DNA of 64,000 nt from Bacteroidales bacterium (GTDB taxonomy: Bacteria > Bacteroidota > Bacteroidia > Bacteroidales > UBA932), in the NCBI GenBank assembly GCA_017519865.1, contig JAFWRQ010000024.1, forward strand, positions 1 through 64,000, written 5' to 3'. A program made the translations under genes and the position numbers. Positions 28,301-44,617 of the stretch are shown one piece after another. Each line of letters starts with the position of its first letter. The stretch's first letter is position 1. The notes beneath the pieces were generated by a model that was not told the origin of the DNA, did not search any database, and saw nothing but the letters and a program-made list of their open reading frames with translations.

Positions 28301-29359
28301 GGACAGGTCCAGGTTGAGGGATGTGACGGTCTTGTCGGAGAAGAACCCAGTCAGGTATTTGTTGCTGTTGAACTGGTTCTTGTAGTTGTACGAGACGGTG
28401 TAGCCATGGTCGGTGGTACCGAACCAGAGATTGTGGCGGCTGTCGCGGAAAATAGTCCTGATCTCAGAAGAGGGGAGGTCGAAAGGGAAACCGGCGTCAT
28501 CCTGGAAGATCACTGTTCCGGTGGTCTTGTAGTAGTAGAACATTCCCACCCCGATGACGTTCAACAGGACGGACCGGTCATCGATGGCGTAGATGATGTC
28601 CACGTCGCCTTCCATTATCCTGCGCTCCTTGCGTATGGCCTCCGGAAGCTCCTTGCGCTCCATGGTGCGGGTGTCGAAAACGCTTATCCGGCCTATGCCG
28701 GAAACCCAGATCTCCCCGTTCCCGGTATCGCACATGTGATAGACTAGATGGTCGACGGGTACGGTCGCGACTTTCGTGAAAGTCTCCGTCTCATAGCAGT
28801 CCAGCCCCTGTGTCGTAGGGATCCATAACCTGTTTTCCTGGTCGAGGACGCGTGCGGACGAAAATGCATTAAGGTCGCGCATCACGGGCCGGAAGACGTT
28901 CTCTTCGGGATCGAAGCGGAGGATGGATGTGGAATTGTCGGCCAGAAGGACACCCTGGCCGGTCTCCATCATCCTCGTCACATTCTTGTTGTCGTCAAGT
29001 ATGGCAATCCTTTTGAATCCCCCTTGCTCAGTCCTGACCGCGATGCCGTTGACGGTAGCAGCCCAGAGGCGGCCGTCGCTGCTCTTGAAAACAGTGTTTA
29101 TCTGATTGTCCGGCAGGCCTGTAGTGTCATCGGCGCAGAAATACTGGTGATAGTCGTGGATGCTGTATTTATTAAGTCCCCTGAAGGTGGCGATCCATAT
29201 CTGACCGTCCGCATCCTCTGCGAACGCATTGACCCGCTGGTTCGATATCCTGTCGGATATGACGACGGAGTCGGGATCTTCCTGAGGGAAGTTATTCTTT
29301 TCCTGTCCGGCGCAGGATGCCAGCAGGAGTGTCAGGAATACTATTTCCTTGATTCTCAT
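25307..29359 (-). CDS. Hybrid two-component system sensor/response regulator (HTCS) with AraC output
   Basis: 1350 residues carrying a whole signal pathway. N-terminal export signal with a possible lipobox (LLASC, C16), then two seven-bladed beta-propellers of the Reg_prop type (~40-690), a Y_Y_Y domain (~695-775) and one membrane span (~782-805). Histidine kinase with H838 in IAHEFRTP and an ATPase domain with GIGLYYSRAL follow, then a receiver with D1152 in IISDVVMP and a C-terminal AraC-type DNA-binding domain (~1250-1350). Such proteins sense an oligosaccharide in the periplasm and activate the neighbouring degradation genes. It is divergent from the esterase/GH97/GH2 group, which is its likely target. 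The ligand is not predictable. Confidence 0.93.
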   Translation of the reverse strand: MRIKEIVFLTLLLASCAGQEKNNFPQEDPDSVVISDRISNQRVNAFAEDADGQIWIATFRGLNKYSIHDYHQYFCADDTTGLPDNQINTVFKSSDGRLWAATVNGIAVRTEQGGFKRIAILDDNKNVTRMMETGQGVLLADNSTSILRFDPEENVFRPVMRDLNAFSSARVLDQENRLWIPTTQGLDCYETETFTKVATVPVDHLVYHMCDTGNGEIWVSGIGRISVFDTRTMERKELPEAIRKERRIMEGDVDIIYAIDDRSVLLNVIGVGMFYYYKTTGTVIFQDDAGFPFDLPSSEIRTIFRDSRHNLWFGTTDHGYTVSYNYKNQFNSNKYLTGFFSDKTVTSLNLDLSRRLWITTQTGGLFVYDTESRSIREVGYKHLVQNTGIGYVRPYMVYSDSRGDIWLFFTEKNQVVRCHYDGRTLRAIDEVRFNTPLAVTEDDRGFIWIGGRSQNLLRYDPNTGDSIEVTLTGPSESPYVTDLLMSEPGKLLAAAYNHALIELNTYTNETRNLELSEEDKAACIRRRSIMVPTKLFKDGVGKIWTGTVANGLLVAEKDGHTVSVQGVPCLDICSIEQDRQGNIWVSTMNGLGKYDRTTETFVNYFDQDGIGGNQFSDRASCLLPDGTLVFGGTHGLTWFNPLDVPQKRTVPLVFEDLKIHSQLVRPAEGGPIEKELAKNPDVLIRNWQNGFSISFAALDYSEHERTHYYYMMEGFDKYWVDADNKHEVYYANLPAGKYTFRVRITNNNQSIVETEKSLNVRVLPPWFRTWWAILSLILLGLALLGAVWLMYQKIRQERADAAAKVRDERLERERAEAARQQEKELSLVQMRYFSNIAHEFRTPLTMIAGPASQLVDSPGIKGQDRQLVGIIRRNSDWMLTLVNQLLDFNRISNNKLQLKVVKTDIAGPLRSIAEMFRFNAGSKRIELASYGLEDPFVMWADVDKIRKIVMNLLANALKFTPTGGKVSLSFDVMGRNEAADRYPLTDKDSDAQWACISVSDSGCGIPSGEEEKIFERFYQAGNQGDTQGSGIGLYYSRALTDLHHGYIKAGNRPEGGAVFSFILPTSAASYTEEERTEATQEVVLPQATPDIAVPDNSEERDKKRIAVVDDDIDIANYVKVLLSPYYNVTIYFDGASALKGMADEAPNLIISDVVMPGMSGYELCKAVKGDLQLSHIPVVLVTAKVAVENQVEGLGVGADAYVTKPFQPAYLLALVKSLLENREKLHRQLGSVTSTEDISSEELTPRDKAFMKDLYELMEKEIADVDLDITRISEMMRMSRTKFYYKVKGLTGENPSAFFKRYKLNFAANLLKEGKYNMSEIAYMTGFNTLSHFSASFKKQFGVPPSEYIG

Positions 29360-29524
29360 TTCATTTATTTTATTCGCTGGTAAAAATAGTCAATTTTTAA
29401 CAAATTCGACTGTTTTTGAACAAACATGTTTCGCCCTCCGTGTCATACGGATAATAAATTAATTATGCCTTATAACGTTTTAGATTTATTATTCTGAACT
29501 TTGTATTGACACAGACCACGAACC
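29360..29524. promoter_or_regulatory. AT-rich divergent regulatory region between HTCS and esterase genes
   Basis: 165 bp, markedly more AT-rich than its surroundings. It contains a perfect 10-bp palindrome AAACATGTTT at 29422-29431 and a weaker -7-like ACTTTG before the esterase start. It must hold both divergent promoters and is a reasonable site for the AraC domain of the HTCS, but I see no clear direct repeat. Confidence 0.4.
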
Positions 29525-32214
<2,690 letters not shown>

Positions 32215-32240
32215 ACTCTTATGATTGTTTGGTTAATGTT

Positions 32241-33281
32241 ATGAAAAACTTCCTTCCAATGATTCTTGCAGCCGTCGTCGTTTCGGCGGCTGCAGTTTCT
32301 TGCAATTCCGCAAGCAGACCCCTTCCTCGTGGAAAGGCATCCGTGGCGATGGACGAAGCCTTCGCTTCCTATCTTCAGGCGGTCGCCGACCACAAGGAAG
32401 ACCTTCATAGCGTGATGGTACTTCAGCACGGCAAGGTGCTGGAGGAGAAATTCTTCGTGCCCGACACGGCCCACATCCTCAATTCGGTCAGCAAGACCTT
32501 CACTTCGACTGCGGTAGGTTTCGCCATTTCCGAGGGGCTTCTGTCCCTGGACGAGAAGATTGTGGACATTTTCCCGGAGTTGGTGACGGAAAACGTCTCC
32601 GATACGATGAAGCGCGTAACGGTCCGCAATCTCCTTACGATGAATTCCGGCCACGGCAGGGAGCCGGCTTCTGTGCGCAGGAGCGACGACTGGGTGAAGG
32701 CATTCCTCGAGTCGCATCTGGATTACGAGCCCGGCACCTGCTACTGCTACAATAGCTATGGCACTTACGTCCTTTCCGCCGCTGTCCAGAAGCGTTCCGG
32801 CCAGAAAGTCGTGGATTATCTCGATACGCGTCTATGGCAGCCCCTGGGCATTGAGAAGCCTGTTTGGCAGGAGAGCCCGCAGGGCGTCAATGCCGGTGGC
32901 TGGGGACTCTATCTCAGGACCGAGGATCTCGCTGCGATGGGGCTTTGCATCCTTAACGGGGGCAAGTTCGGCGGCAAGCAGGTGATACCGGCCGACTGGG
33001 TGGCGGAGATGGGCAAGAACCACGTTCCGTCCGTCAATGCCGGCATCAACCAGCATCAGGCCGCGGCACGCGGGATGGATCCTACCGCCAATGACTGGAT
33101 GCAGGGTTACGGCTACCAGATGTGGCGTTGCCGCCACGGCGCTTTCCGCGCCGACGGCGCCAACGGGCAGTATATCATCATAATTCCGGACAAGGATGCC
33201 GTAGTGGTCACCACTGCCAACATCCGCGATATGGCCGAGGAACTCAACCTCATCTGGGACAATATACTCCCGGCACTTTGA
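32241..33281 (+). CDS. Serine beta-lactamase-like hydrolase lipoprotein
   Basis: 346 residues from ATG 32241, chosen because it gives a lipoprotein signal (C21 in AAVSC). A start at 32169 would overlap the esterase gene and put 24 residues before the signal. The class C beta-lactamase/DD-peptidase fold motifs are S82-V-S-K85 (SxxK) and Y170-N-S. Non-penicillin-binding members are esterases or peptidases of varied use. Substrate unknown; its position favours an esterase role in glycan processing. Its stop abuts that of the convergent GH97 gene as TGATCA. Confidence 0.85.
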   Translation: MKNFLPMILAAVVVSAAAVSCNSASRPLPRGKASVAMDEAFASYLQAVADHKEDLHSVMVLQHGKVLEEKFFVPDTAHILNSVSKTFTSTAVGFAISEGLLSLDEKIVDIFPELVTENVSDTMKRVTVRNLLTMNSGHGREPASVRRSDDWVKAFLESHLDYEPGTCYCYNSYGTYVLSAAVQKRSGQKVVDYLDTRLWQPLGIEKPVWQESPQGVNAGGWGLYLRTEDLAAMGLCILNGGKFGGKQVIPADWVAEMGKNHVPSVNAGINQHQAAARGMDPTANDWMQGYGYQMWRCRHGAFRADGANGQYIIIIPDKDAVVVTTANIRDMAEELNLIWDNILPAL

Positions 33282-35225
33282 TCATCCGATGATTATGACG
33301 GCTCCGTCGTTCTGTGCAAGGTCGAGCAGATTGGCCTTGCCGGCGCGGGAGCCGTCTTTCGCCTTATAGTTGACGGCCATCTCCCTGCTGGCGCCGCCGT
33401 GAAGGACGGTGAGCGTGGCAGGGGAACCGAACTCGTTGGCAATCGCCTTTAGGTCAAGCGAATAAGGTGTCTCGTCCGCGTTGATGGCTGCAATGTACCA
33501 TTTGCCGGCCTTCTTGCGGGCGACGACCGCGTATTTGCCGGGATAGCCGTCGATGTATCGTATGTCATCCCATGTCGTAGGGACGCCGCGGAGGAAATCC
33601 AGGCAATAGGCTGGCGCATCCTCCAAGTTGTTCGGAGCCAGGGCGAAGTTCTGGATGGGGTTCTGGAACAGGACCGCCGTAGCGAGTTCGAATTCATCCG
33701 TGGTCCTGCGGACAGGGCCGCGGGCATTGCTCTTGTTCAGGTATCTGTTGAGGAAGCATCCTCCGAACTCCATGCATCCGACGGCGTTGCGGATGAAGGG
33801 ATGCAGGGTGGCGTTCTGTGCCTCGATGTCGCATTCGTGCTGGCCGAAAACGAGGTTCTCGGAGGCGCGGACAGCCTCGCTGCCGACGTAGTTCGGATAC
33901 ATCCTTTCCCAGCCCCGGGGCAGGGTGCAGCCGTGGAAGATGACCATCAGGCCGTAATCGTCTGCATCGCTCAGGACTCCTTCATAGATGCGCATTGTCT
34001 CCTGTTTGTCGCCGCCGAAGAAGTCGACCTTGATGCCCTTGACTCCGATTTCCCGGAGCCACTTCATCTCCGCCTTGCGCTCGACAGGGCTGTCCATCTT
34101 GTTGAGGGGACACTGTGAGATATCGTTCCAGTATCCGCTGGAGGAGTACCAGAGGAACACGTCGACTCCCTTTGAAAGAGCGTATCTCACAAGTTCTTCC
34201 ATGCGGTCGTAGCCTATGTTCCTGTCCCAGAAATTGTCTATCAGGACGTACTGGAAATCCATCCTGGCAGCCAGGTCGATGTATCTGACCTGGTCGTCGT
34301 AGTTTATGCTGCCGTCCTGCCAGAGTATCCAGCTCCAGGTTCCCTTGCCATACTTGTATGTGTGCCCGGAATCGTATCGCGGTTCAACCACGTCCCAGGT
34401 GACGGTGCTTTCCGCTATCGGCTTGAGGGTGCTGCCGACGGTGATGGTGCGCCATGGTGTGGCGCCGGGAACGGCGAACGCCGGCTCCACGGTGCCGTTT
34501 CCGTCATTCTCCTCGGGCATTGGGAATTCGATCTTATAGCCGCCGGGCTCGTTCCAGTCGCTCAGCCGGCTGCCGCAGTAGCGGCTGTCGACGCCAGTCT
34601 CGCTCACGAGCGCCCAGCCGTCGTCTCCTACCTTGAACAGGCATGGGAAGGTATAGCCGTGACCATACTGCGATTTTTCGGACAGGGGCTTGTCGAGGAA
34701 ATAGAACTCTTCGTAGCTGGGTTTGGTGCGCTGCCACCCTATCATCGCGTCGCTCTGCGGAGTGAGGAAAGTCGTTGTATGTCTGGGGAAATCAAATCCG
34801 GTCATCTCCTCGAAGATCCTGATACTGGCCCACTTGGGGTTGTCGATTACATAGCGGAAAGCAATGTCGTTGTCTCCGACCCGGAATTCGACCTTGACCG
34901 AGTCTCCGGCGTCGTTGGTGAGTGTGCAGGACAGGACGTTGTAGCGATAGCTGATGGACGACTTTTTGATGCGGTCGAGGGTGTATGTCCCTTCTTCGAC
35001 GGATGTCTGTGCATCCGTAACACCGACGGAGGAGAAATCTCCGCGGCTGGAGCGGAAGCCAAGAGGAGAAGGTTGCAGGATGGTCTTGCCGTCGAAGATT
35101 ACACTGTACCGGGCATCATCCGAGACTGTTACTGTGAGCCGCCCGTCGGGGCCGGAAACAGAATGCGGGGTAGCCATTGCATAGGTACACAGCAGGAAGC
35201 CGAGAAGTGAGGAGATTTTTTTCAT
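33282..35225 (-). CDS. Glycoside hydrolase family 97 (retaining alpha-galactosidase-like)
   Basis: 647 residues from ATG 35225. A longer frame exists to 35363, but the shorter start has a signal peptide (TYAMA) and sits 20 nt from a -7 box. GH97 order: N-terminal beta-supersandwich (~25-270), barrel (~280-550), C-terminal sheet. D401 in IKVDFF occupies the position of the nucleophile of retaining family members such as the alpha-galactosidases. SusB-like inverting members use a Glu elsewhere. Divergent from the LacZ-type GH2 gene with only 74 nt between starts, so the two are likely co-regulated. Confidence 0.88.
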   Translation of the reverse strand: MKKISSLLGFLLCTYAMATPHSVSGPDGRLTVTVSDDARYSVIFDGKTILQPSPLGFRSSRGDFSSVGVTDAQTSVEEGTYTLDRIKKSSISYRYNVLSCTLTNDAGDSVKVEFRVGDNDIAFRYVIDNPKWASIRIFEEMTGFDFPRHTTTFLTPQSDAMIGWQRTKPSYEEFYFLDKPLSEKSQYGHGYTFPCLFKVGDDGWALVSETGVDSRYCGSRLSDWNEPGGYKIEFPMPEENDGNGTVEPAFAVPGATPWRTITVGSTLKPIAESTVTWDVVEPRYDSGHTYKYGKGTWSWILWQDGSINYDDQVRYIDLAARMDFQYVLIDNFWDRNIGYDRMEELVRYALSKGVDVFLWYSSSGYWNDISQCPLNKMDSPVERKAEMKWLREIGVKGIKVDFFGGDKQETMRIYEGVLSDADDYGLMVIFHGCTLPRGWERMYPNYVGSEAVRASENLVFGQHECDIEAQNATLHPFIRNAVGCMEFGGCFLNRYLNKSNARGPVRRTTDEFELATAVLFQNPIQNFALAPNNLEDAPAYCLDFLRGVPTTWDDIRYIDGYPGKYAVVARKKAGKWYIAAINADETPYSLDLKAIANEFGSPATLTVLHGGASREMAVNYKAKDGSRAGKANLLDLAQNDGAVIIIG

Positions 35226-35245
35226 GATTGGTGGATTCGTTTCCA

Positions 35246-35253
35246 CAAATATA
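35246..35253 (-). promoter_or_regulatory. -7 box for the GH97 gene
   Basis: TATATTTG on the minus strand, 20 nt before the GH97 start. It is 10 bp from the plus-strand box of the GH2 gene, so the two promoters face away from each other. Confidence 0.55.
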
Positions 35254-35263
35254 ACAAAAATGG

Positions 35264-40479
<5,216 letters not shown>

Positions 40480-40504
40480 GGGGGTTGTTTTTTAGTTAGT
40501 TTGA

Positions 40505-40512
40505 CAAAATTA
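40505..40512 (-). promoter_or_regulatory. -7 box for the S46 peptidase
   Basis: TAATTTTG on the minus strand, 25 nt before the peptidase start. It fits TAnnTTTG. Confidence 0.45.
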
Positions 40513-40526
40513 ATTAAAATATGTCT

Positions 40527-40534
40527 TATATTTG
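40527..40534 (+). promoter_or_regulatory. -7 box for the porin-potABCD operon
   Basis: TATATTTG on the plus strand, 39 nt before ATG 40574. A TTTG at 40500-40503 could be the -33 element, with a slightly long 23-nt spacer. Confidence 0.55.
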
Positions 40535-40573
40535 CACGCCATTATTAACTAATCCCTTTTTTATGGTAGATAA

Positions 40574-41662
40574 ATGAGAAGAATACTTTTTTTGATTGCT
40601 GCTGCGCTGACCGTCAGCCTTGCCCATGCGCAAGAAGTCGGGAACGTTGGAACTAGCGCCCAACTATCAATCATTCCGCGAATTGACCTCAATCCGTACA
40701 TCGGGTTCAATTCAGATGCCGGTACAGACTTCAGCTTATCGAATTCTTCTCTATATACCTTGTTCGAAGGCTCTCTCGGCGAGCATTTCTCCTATTCCAT
40801 AATGAACCATTGGCTCTCTGAAGAGCCCGCTTCGCTGTATCAGGACACGTTCTTCCACAGTGACGTCGTCAACTGGTGCGACTGGGCCAACCTTACGTAT
40901 TCGGCAGGCGACTTTTTCGTCACTTTGGGCAAAAACCCCATGGCGCTGGGCTTATGGGAACAGGATGCCTATGACTATGAGTCCCACTTCGACCTCAATT
41001 CTACCATGTGGAACGAGATGCAGGTCTATCAGTGGGGTGTGGACGTGGGCGCTACGATCCTCGACCAGTATACCGCTACGCTCCAGTTCACATCCTCTCC
41101 TTTTACCGAGCGTCCGTTCGAGTCCGGCGTGTTCTCTTCCGGCCTTATGCTGCGCAAGGACGAGGGTGACTTCAACTTCCTGGCTTCCTTCAATCTGCTC
41201 GGTGTCCAGGGGTTGTCCGGAGATTTGCAGAACGGCTATGAACTTGACCGGTCCACCCGCTTCATCAAGATGCCCTGCCTGGGCGTGAAGTATGCTTTCG
41301 GCGACTTGGTCGCAGGCCTCGACTATTCGTTCCGCAGCGAAGAGCGTTTCTACGTGAACGAGATGAACGTCGGCGGAACCCTCGAGTTTACGCCCAGCGA
41401 CAAACTCAGCTTCCTTCTGAAGGGCGGTTATGAGCGCTGCTATCCCATCTCCGACCGCAATTCCATGAGCGGGAACCGCAAGGTCGTCAATCCTGTCTTC
41501 AGCCTTGACAAGCGTTTCTTCGGCGGCCTGGCGGCGCACTATTTCCCGCTTAGGGACAACGATGCCCTCCGCCTGCATGCCGTAGTCGCATACGACAACG
41601 GCTTCCCGGGCCTCTCCATCAACGTTGGAGCACTGTACAACATCGCTATCAGAATCTATTAG
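40574..41662 (+). CDS. Outer-membrane beta-barrel (porin-like) protein linked to potABCD
   Basis: 362 residues with a signal peptide (SLAHAQ, residue 20). The remainder is a run of amphipathic strands with aromatic girdles (YSIMNHWLSEE, VTLGKNPMALGLW), consistent with a 14-16-strand barrel. It ends in a Tyr (NIAIRIY), as outer-membrane barrels do. It resembles carbohydrate-type porins rather than TonB receptors. The gene is 12 nt ahead of potA with no promoter between, so it may give polyamines passage across the outer membrane; that is inference from position. Confidence 0.78.
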   Translation: MRRILFLIAAALTVSLAHAQEVGNVGTSAQLSIIPRIDLNPYIGFNSDAGTDFSLSNSSLYTLFEGSLGEHFSYSIMNHWLSEEPASLYQDTFFHSDVVNWCDWANLTYSAGDFFVTLGKNPMALGLWEQDAYDYESHFDLNSTMWNEMQVYQWGVDVGATILDQYTATLQFTSSPFTERPFESGVFSSGLMLRKDEGDFNFLASFNLLGVQGLSGDLQNGYELDRSTRFIKMPCLGVKYAFGDLVAGLDYSFRSEERFYVNEMNVGGTLEFTPSDKLSFLLKGGYERCYPISDRNSMSGNRKVVNPVFSLDKRFFGGLAAHYFPLRDNDALRLHAVVAYDNGFPGLSINVGALYNIAIRIY

Positions 41663-41674
41663 CCCATATCTGCA

Positions 41675-43054
41675 ATGGCAAAGAAAATCATTGAAATCAA
41701 GAACGTCTCGAAGTCGTTCGGCGACAAGGACGTCCTCAAGGACATCAATCTCTACATCAACCAGGGCGAGTTCCTGACCCTCCTCGGTCCTTCCGGATGC
41801 GGCAAGACCACGCTCCTGAGGATGATCGCCGGTTTCCTCCAGCCTGACAGCGGTTCCATCCTGCTAGACGGCAAGGACCTCGAAGGCACTTCCCCTTATG
41901 AGCGTCCGCTCAATACGGTTTTCCAGCGTTATGCCCTTTTTCCGCACCTAGACGTGTATGACAACATCGCCTTCGGCCTCAAGCTGAAGAAGGTCCCGCA
42001 GGAAGAGATCGACAAGCGCGTGCGCCGCGTGTTGAAGCTCGTCGCCATGTCCGACTACGAGGACCGCGATGTCGAGACCCTCTCCGGAGGCCAGCAGCAG
42101 CGTATCGCCATCGCCCGCGCCATCGTCAACCAGCCCAAGGTGCTCCTTCTGGACGAGCCCCTTGCCGCACTTGACCTCAAGATGCGCAAGGATATGCAGA
42201 TAGAGCTTAAGGAGATGCATAAGCAATTGGGTATCACCTTCATATATGTCACTCACGATCAGGAGGAAGCCTTGACACTCAGCGATACCGTCGTCGTGAT
42301 GAACGAGGGACGCATCCAGCAGATAGGCACTCCGACCGACATCTACAACGAGCCTGTCAACTCCTTCGTCGCGGATTTCATCGGCGAGAGCAATATCCTT
42401 AACGGTACCATGATCAAGGACCGCAGGGTCAGTTTCATCGGACACGATTTCGACTGCGTCGACGAAGGTTTCGGCGAGAATGTCCCCGTGGACGTCGTGG
42501 TGCGTCCTGAGGACATTTATTTCACCAATGATCCCGCAAGGACCCAGTTCACCGCCAAGGTCAAGTCCTGCACCTTCAAGGGCGTACATTACGAGATGTT
42601 CGTGGACAGCGATACCGGCAACGAACTGATGATCCAGGACTACGACCCCTATCCCGTGGACAGCATCGTCAACCTCTATGTCGAACCTGACGACATCCAG
42701 GTGATGAAGAAGGAGAGGGTGGCGAATGTCATCGAAGGAAAGGTAACCGGCGCCGGCAAGGTGGAACTGTTCGGCGGAGAGTTCGAGTGCTCCACCGAAG
42801 GTTTCGAGGAGGGTGACGAGGTCGTCGCTACCGTCGACTTCGACAAGGTGGATCTCCTGGACAACCTCGAGGACGGCGTTCTCAACGGAGAGGTTTATTT
42901 CATCCTCTACAAGGGCGACCACTATCATCTGACCATCAGGGTAGGTGACGGACGTTTCCTCTATGTGGATACCAACGACATTTGGGACAAGGGCGACCTC
43001 GTGGCCGTCAACATCGCTGCAAACGATATTAAACTCAGCAGGAAAAATGACTAA
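41675..43054 (+). CDS. potA: Spermidine/putrescine ABC transporter ATPase
   Basis: 459 residues, longer than the ~380 of E. coli PotA. The ATPase domain (~1-235) has Walker [10 protein letters not shown] at 38-46, signature [14 protein letters not shown], Walker [12 protein letters not shown] and the H-loop VTHDQEEA. The long C-terminal region holds OB-fold TOBE domains, apparently one more than usual, which regulate or stabilise the dimer. It overlaps potB by 8 nt. With PotB, PotC and PotD it forms a complete polyamine importer. Confidence 0.93.
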   Translation: MAKKIIEIKNVSKSFGDKDVLKDINLYINQGEFLTLLGPSGCGKTTLLRMIAGFLQPDSGSILLDGKDLEGTSPYERPLNTVFQRYALFPHLDVYDNIAFGLKLKKVPQEEIDKRVRRVLKLVAMSDYEDRDVETLSGGQQQRIAIARAIVNQPKVLLLDEPLAALDLKMRKDMQIELKEMHKQLGITFIYVTHDQEEALTLSDTVVVMNEGRIQQIGTPTDIYNEPVNSFVADFIGESNILNGTMIKDRRVSFIGHDFDCVDEGFGENVPVDVVVRPEDIYFTNDPARTQFTAKVKSCTFKGVHYEMFVDSDTGNELMIQDYDPYPVDSIVNLYVEPDDIQVMKKERVANVIEGKVTGAGKVELFGGEFECSTEGFEEGDEVVATVDFDKVDLLDNLEDGVLNGEVYFILYKGDHYHLTIRVGDGRFLYVDTNDIWDKGDLVAVNIAANDIKLSRKND

Positions 43055-43817
43055 GAGAAGCAACTGGAGCATCCCGTACTTCATTTTCCTGGTTCTGTTC
43101 GTAGTCCTGCCCCTCGTACTCGTCATCGTATATGCGTTCCAGGACAACGAAGGAGGGTTCACCCTCGCTAACATAGGACAATTCTTCTCCGACTCGGATG
43201 CCATCTCGACCTTCGCCCTTTCGCTGGAGGTCGCCATCGAGAACACCCTTATCTGCATACTGCTGGGCTATCCGGCAGCGTATATCCTTGCCGACAAGAA
43301 GCTTAACCGTTCTGCCGTGACCATCGTCCTGTTCATCCTCCCGATGTGGATCAACGCCCTGATGCGTACCCTGGCCACCTCCGAACTCTTCAACGTGCTT
43401 GGCTTCACCCTCGGAAAGGGGACCCTGCTCTTCGGTATGGTATACGATTACCTGCCGTTCATGATCTATCCCATCTACAACATACTCCAGAAGATGGACA
43501 AGTCATACGCCGAGGCCGCCGAGGATCTCGGGGCCACTCCTCTGCAGGTCTTCACCAAGGTCACGCTGCCGCTTTCAATGCCCGGCATTATGAGCGGCGT
43601 TATGATGGTGTTCATGCCCACGGTCTCGACCTTCGCTATCGCTGAGTTCCTGACCAACAACAAGATAAAGCTCTTCGGTACCATCATCCAGGAGAACATC
43701 AACTCCTCGATGTGGAACTACGGTTCGGCCCTGGCCCTGATAATGTTGATAATCATTGGCATCACTTCGCTGTTCAACAGTGAGGAAAGCAACGCTGCCG
43801 AAGGAGGGCTGATATGA
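43047..43817 (+). CDS. potB: Spermidine/putrescine ABC transporter permease
   Basis: 256 residues from ATG 43047; the frame is open further upstream but that stretch lies inside potA. Six membrane spans and the permease EAA loop ([22 protein letters not shown]). It overlaps potA (8 nt) and potC (4 nt). Confidence 0.92.
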   Translation: MTKRSNWSIPYFIFLVLFVVLPLVLVIVYAFQDNEGGFTLANIGQFFSDSDAISTFALSLEVAIENTLICILLGYPAAYILADKKLNRSAVTIVLFILPMWINALMRTLATSELFNVLGFTLGKGTLLFGMVYDYLPFMIYPIYNILQKMDKSYAEAAEDLGATPLQVFTKVTLPLSMPGIMSGVMMVFMPTVSTFAIAEFLTNNKIKLFGTIIQENINSSMWNYGSALALIMLIIIGITSLFNSEESNAAEGGLI

Positions 43818-44617
43818 TGAAAAAGTTCTTTGCACGATTCTATATCGGGATACTTCTGGTCATCCTGTATGCTCCTCTGGTATTCATCGCCGTGTTCTCC
43901 TTTACCGAGGCCAAGGCGCTCGGTAACTGGACAGGCTTCTCGACACGCCTGTACCAGTCCCTTTTCACGGGTGGAATGCAAGGCGGCAGCGGGTTGATGA
44001 AGGCGGTCGAGAACACCCTCGTCATAGCCATCATCTCTGCCGCCGTCGCTACTTTGCTCGGAACAATCGCAGCCATCGGCATCCACAACCTCAGGGGACG
44101 GAAGAAGCAGGCCATAATGTTCATGAACAACATCCCGATGATCAATCCCGACATCATCATCGGTGTGTCGCTTTTCCTGCTGTTCGTATTCCTCCACATC
44201 GGTCAGGGTATGCTCACGGTCATCCTGGCGCACATTTCATTCTGTACGCCTTACGTTGTGCTGAGTGTCCTTCCCAAGCTGTCGCAGATGAATCCCAACA
44301 TCTATGAGGCGGCTTTGGACCTCGGTGCGACTCCGCACCAGGCCCTCTGGAAGGTAATGGTGCCCCAGTTGCGTCCGGGAATGCTTTCCGGATTCATACT
44401 CGCCTTCACGATGTCGCTGGACGACTTCGCAGTGACTTTCTTCACGCGTGGTACCGTGGGTCTGGAGACCCTCTCCACTTACATCTACGCTGATGCCCGC
44501 AAGGGCGGCCTCACTCCGGAGTTGCGTCCGCTGATGACCATCATTTTCCTCGTCATCCTTATCCTTTTGATTATCATTAATGTGCGCCAATCCAAGGTGC
44601 GTGGTGAAGTGAAATGA
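43814..44617 (+). CDS. potC: Spermidine/putrescine ABC transporter permease
   Basis: 267 residues with six membrane spans and the EAA loop EAALDLGATPHQALWKVMVPQL. It overlaps potB and potD by 4 nt each. It pairs with PotB to form the membrane channel. Confidence 0.92.
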   Translation: MMKKFFARFYIGILLVILYAPLVFIAVFSFTEAKALGNWTGFSTRLYQSLFTGGMQGGSGLMKAVENTLVIAIISAAVATLLGTIAAIGIHNLRGRKKQAIMFMNNIPMINPDIIIGVSLFLLFVFLHIGQGMLTVILAHISFCTPYVVLSVLPKLSQMNPNIYEAALDLGATPHQALWKVMVPQLRPGMLSGFILAFTMSLDDFAVTFFTRGTVGLETLSTYIYADARKGGLTPELRPLMTIIFLVILILLIIINVRQSKVRGEVK